Source: Sweltsa coloradensis
Lineage: Eukaryota; Arthropoda; Insecta; Plecoptera; Chloroperlidae
Length of the DNA stretch: 64,000 nucleotides
Assembly: GCA_024449915.1 (NCBI GenBank)
Contig: JAMZAV010000009.1
Coordinates: forward strand, 62,001 to 126,000
Direction: 5' to 3'
Made by a program: the position numbers and the translations under genes. This document shows, one piece after another, positions 60,284 through 64,000 of the stretch. Every line of letters starts with the position of its first letter. The first letter of the stretch is position 1. The notes under the pieces were generated by a model. That model worked only from the letters and a program-made list of their open reading frames with translations, was not told the origin of the DNA and searched no databases.

Positions 60284-60839
60284 TGAATTGATTTATTTTC
60301 ATATATTTCTAAGAAAAAGTACAAAATATACAAATGTTGGTGAGTTATTTTTATTCAATGTATGAAAATATATTAATTAATGCAATTAATCTCCACTTCT
60401 CCACGCCCTGTTATACGTCGCTCTTAAGTCCACGAGGAATTGCAATATAAACGTGAGAACTTGATTGGTATTCGTCGGGTATTTGAAGGTGGATTCTTTG
60501 CTCTATTTTGGTTCACACCTTCTTGATGTCAAATAACTCCATCGATCTATTCATCGGCGCGTTCCTTCCCGTGGAGGACGAACAAGACTCGGTTCCTCCC
60601 ATTAGACGTCCTGTTACTCCTCTCTTTGCCATCCCAGGACCCACGTTTTCATTTCACTTCTTACATTCTTACGTTCATACCACATGATAGCATGGTAATA
60701 ATTCACCGAGTTTCGTCTAATCTTCAACATAATAAAAGAACATTATAAATTCTACACTATTCTCCACGTCCCGACAACACGTCATTTAATTATAAAAGAT
60801 TAAACACAACTTCAAATTAAAGTGATTGTACTTACGACG

Positions 60840-61160
60840 TATAGCAATGAAATATGAGGGAGCGAAGCTCTCCCATCTGCATCACCTTGTCTGTAAGTCC
60901 GTCCGTCCATCTGTCATATGCGTGTGTCACATCTCATGATAAAAACAGATTATGACAGACAGATATGATTTTTGTTGACATTGCCTTTAAAAAAAGAGAT
61001 GATTCAGAATGTTTTTGGTGACCCTGGGGGCTAGGAGGCCTCCCCCCAGAAAGTTTTCATGTGTTTCATGTACTCGGCACCCCCATCATTAGTGAAGGCC
61101 ACAACCAGGACGGAACTGCATATTTTTGTTTCTCTTTATACCCGGCACCTCCACCAACGA
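60840..61160 (+). repeat. dispersed repeat ending in two box motifs
   Basis: Starts near GAGGGAGCGAAGCTCTCCC (itself a hairpin), then GATTCAGAATGTTTTTGGTG, CCCCCCAGAAAGTTTTC, and boxes at 61072-61088 (TACTCGGCACCCCCATC) and 61140-61156 (exact). 61810-61952 has the same order with boxes 69 bases apart, and 7945-8075 a decayed version. Confidence 0.7.
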
Positions 61161-61180
61161 CGAGATTTTTTCGTGTGGCT

Positions 61181-61566
61181 CGTTGGTCTTGTGGTTAGCG
61201 TATACCTGCTTCATGCAGAAGGTCAGGGTTCTGATCCCGCTTAAGTCAGAAGTTTTTTAACTTCTCATTTGACTTAAGTCCATCAGTTCTATCTTAGGAG
61301 TTTAGTAAACGTGACTTTGGAGTCCGTCCTAGCAACGAAGCACATAATAAATTTCAGAGTTGTTCTGAATCGGCCTTGTTGATTCTCGCGTTGATTCGCG
61401 GGTTGTTCCATGTCAATACCACTGATTGCGATAATTCTATTAAAATCGTCTTTGGTTGGTTATCGCCACTCTGGTGCGATTGCGTGGGGCCTGCAGGGTT
61501 GTTGGTGTTTGATTTAAAGTCCCCCACTGAAAATCAGTTATATAACTGAGTGGTAGACTCTAAATA
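61181..61566 (+). mobile_element. SINE family C, copy 2
   Basis: Full-length with the tRNA-like head (CGTTGGTCTTGTGGTTAGCG) and the same 3' end. It starts 24 bases after a CCGGCACCTCCACCAA box. Confidence 0.85.
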
Positions 61567-61809
61567 AATTTTTTTTTTTTTATTTAAGATAAACGAATCG
61601 TAGTATTTGCTTGTTTTTATTTGCTCAAGTGCTTCGGCGAACTGTTGGTTAGGTCTTTAGGGCAACCCGTGCCAGAGCTTGTTTAACCATGAGTAAGTAG
61701 TGTATATTTCAACTAAGTAACACAATAAACTAGCTCGCAGCTTGTCATTCACCCCCCCCCCTCCCCTCATGTTCCGTCAACCAAGTTGTTGATATAAAAA
61801 CAAGGATTA

Positions 61810-61952
61810 TAGAGCATGGTTCAGGGTGAATGGGCCATCCCCATAAGAAAGTTTGAACTTCATGTACTCAGCACCTCCATCATAAGGGAAGGTTACAAAC
61901 AAGGGATGATCCACATTTTTGGTATTTATTTTCATACTCGGCACCTCCACCA
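61810..61952 (+). repeat. dispersed repeat with two box motifs, copy 2
   Basis: Contains CCATCCCCATAAGAAAGTTT, TACTCAGCACCTCCATCATA at 61865 and CTCGGCACCTCCACCAAA at 61937. Diverged copy of 60985-61156. Confidence 0.7.
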
Positions 61953-63861
61953 AAACAAGATTTTAAAGCTAAAATAATAGTATTTTTATGTTTTTATTTT
62001 TCTTCGTCGAGCTGTTTATTAATGTCCAGAATTTCAATGTCTAGTTAAAATTTATCAGTCCTCTAAGTAAATATTTACAAGGCTTCTGATTGGTTGTTGC
62101 CATAGTGATAACAAGTTATGTTGCAGTAAAATTTACTTGTTACTTTAACCGGACCTAAGTAGTTAATAAGCTTCGTATTTTGGGTACTTCTAACCCCGTG
62201 GTTGTTGTTCAATCACGAGTAAGTGAATATATTTCACGTGAGGTCCACGATAAATGAGCTCTCGTCTTCTAATTCCCCCCCCCCTCCCCCCCCGCACGTC
62301 ACGACGCTGACAAGCTCGACGCCGCCAAGGAGACTTGTCACCGACTTTATCTGTGCTTGCACAGTGCACGACGGGCTGAAAGAGAGAAAGGTTCGCAGTA
62401 TAAAAGGTTATTGAAGGGTAGTTTTCAGGGCAGAGAAAGTATCTGTCACGCGTGATCCGCTCTTCACCTTTAGCCCTGATAAACCTCGAGGCGAGAAGTG
62501 AATCTGTGAGCACCGCCTCAACGCGACGCTGCAATACCACCACCGTCACCGTCACCGTGCAACACCGCTTTCTATACTGAGATACGTGTTTATACAGGGA
62601 AACAACATGATTGTCTATCTATTTTTAATACAATCCAGAAATTACAAAATCGTTCCCAACCGGAAAGTGGGAGACCCGGGTTCAATTCCCGGTCGGAGCA
62701 TTTTTGTTCGTATTTCCCGACTAATATAATTGACGGATATATATTATATAGTTTTACCATCGTAACAGAAATAGTAGAATAATAATAATATTAATTAATT
62801 ATGATAACATGGCCGCTCGAAATCCATATATTCATCTCCAAAAGGATGTTCTCAGTTGTATTATTTATTATAATTATATAATTATTTAATGATTTAATTA
62901 CAGCTTTTATTATATATTTACAAGGAACATTCTTATACACATTTTAACTAAATTATTAATTTAAAATGCAAACTAATAATTTGTGTGGTTCTCATTGGGG
63001 GAGGGTGTTGAAGCTGCGACCTCCAGAATATAGTGCCGCGTGCAACATATGAGCTACCTCTATCGCCAATATGTCAAATTTAAAAACATCGATTTGAAGA
63101 CTTTGATATATAGTGTTGTACATCGTATCCTTAATAAATTCAATACGCTTTCTTACATGATACTAATACCAGCTCATTCTTCACCACATTATCCTTGCTT
63201 GAGCGAAGATCAATGATATGCGAGATGGGGCATTATTGGTGCGGAATGTTTTGTGCCCCCCCCCCCCCCCCCCCGCCCACCGCACACACACATCGCGGGG
63301 TCAAACATCCCTCAATGACATTCCCGCGATATTGCTTCTGCCATCTTTATACATTATTAATGACTTCCCACCTTATATCCTCGCACGAGCGATAAAATTG
63401 CTCTATTATACAAGTCTAGACACAAATGCCGAAGGGCAAGATATTAAAACAGCTTCTTTCTCAACTGGAGATGATATGACTTTATGTAATGAATAAAGGT
63501 AACGGTGGCTTACAAGTGATTATGTAATGTAATTGAAATAGCTGTGTATGAAGTGAATGCAATGAGGTTGACGTATTTCATTATAATATATCACTTGTAG
63601 TAATCTGGGGAATGAAAGCGGGAATCTAGATCTCCTCTCGTGTTTTGTACGTTAGATTAATGGACGTGAAGCTTGCGTTAAAGCTCTCAATCAACTCGCA
63701 ATAACCTACATAAGCCAGGGTAATTAGAATATTAAATCACATTTTACATCGCGGTCTCGACGCGATGCTGTCGTCTTAGGCAGAAGTGTCCAGAGCCTTC
63801 TTGAAAATATCTTACGCCGATCGGACTTTAATAACGCAGGGTGTGTACTTTAAGAGGAGGC
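61953..63861. other. no gene supported
   Basis: A CpG-rich patch at 62260-62580 contains C tracts and a TATAAAAGG at 62399 in a promoter-like setting, unproven. A tRNA-like fragment is at 62645-62700 and a C tract at 63257-63274. Confidence 0.4.
62630..62700 (+). tRNA. tRNA-like fragment with shared upstream flank
   Basis: GGGAGACCCGGGTTCAATTC then CCGGTCGGAGCA forms a good T-arm. The preceding AATCCAGAAATTACAAAAT also occurs beside tRNA-like pieces at 9755 and (reversed) 20170, so this is a repeat family. Confidence 0.45.
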
Positions 63862-63930
63862 AGGTATGCCCATTTCACGCGCATTCAAATTCCTCAGACA
63901 ATTTTAGTTGCATCTATTTTTAATTTTACA
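63862..63930 (+). repeat. diverged dispersed repeat, copy 2
   Basis: Partner of 2108-2185; about three quarters of positions agree by eye over roughly 70 bases. Probably an old transposon fragment. Confidence 0.4.
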
Positions 63931-64000
63931 TAATTCTGTGGAAATGAATTATGAAGGCATCTATCATAGCACTTTTCCATGAATTAATAATATAAAATAA

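Noticed and set aside
62190..62555. 121-codon Arg-rich minus-strand frame
   Set aside because: Lies in a C/G-tract patch with no splice support and a composition typical of random GC-rich translation.

Overview
The window is eukaryotic: AT-rich, gene-poor DNA with spliced exons, tRNA-derived SINEs, MITE-like inverted repeats and rolling-circle (Helentron-like) repeats. No long uninterrupted ORF, operon, Shine-Dalgarno pattern or rRNA was seen. The zinc-finger exons look most like the arthropod form of the BCL11 transcription-factor family (Drosophila CG9650, vertebrate BCL11A/B). My best guess is an arthropod with a large repeat-rich genome, probably an insect; the order is not determinable from this sequence alone.

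The main gene lies on the minus strand, so it reads from high to low coordinates. Exon A (22484-22350) carries the N-terminal C2HC finger and exon B (20479-20298) a C2H2 finger of the BCL11 type. Their splice sites and phases fit exactly. After a 17.6 kb intron, exon C (2704-2506) is acidic and starts in the phase left by exon B. Exon D (1043-948) ends in a stop codon with an AATAAA signal just downstream. Exon C carries one base too many: its first part is open in the exon B frame, while its last part is open in the exon D frame. A proline-rich exon candidate at 37363-37194 is phase-compatible with exon A. The C-terminal finger clusters typical of BCL11 were not found, so either this is a short-isoform 3' end or those exons lie outside the window.

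Other possible coding pieces are weaker. One is a 100-residue single-pass membrane protein or terminal exon (31198-30890, minus) inside the BCL11 intron. Others are a GC-rich patch at 27660-27910 with CRE and ETS-like motifs and a possible terminal exon, and an ORF behind a strong acceptor at 59545.

Most of the rest is repeats. There are five Helentron-like elements starting GGATGAGCGAAGCGAAGA, two of them in tandem, plus a fragment. Three tRNA-headed SINE families and about ten other tRNA-like fragments occur, two of these inside long inverted repeats. Inverted-repeat elements sit at 13857-15612, 41823-42758, 43986-44257, 25926-26252, 28059-28151 and 28208-28890, with a duplicated 83-bp hairpin at 22190 and 31601. 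A 225-bp satellite lies at 26621-27480. A short box, CCCGGCACCTCCACCAA, recurs across the window in several unrelated-looking repeats and is the most unusual signal here. No retrotransposon polymerase or transposase ORF was recognised.
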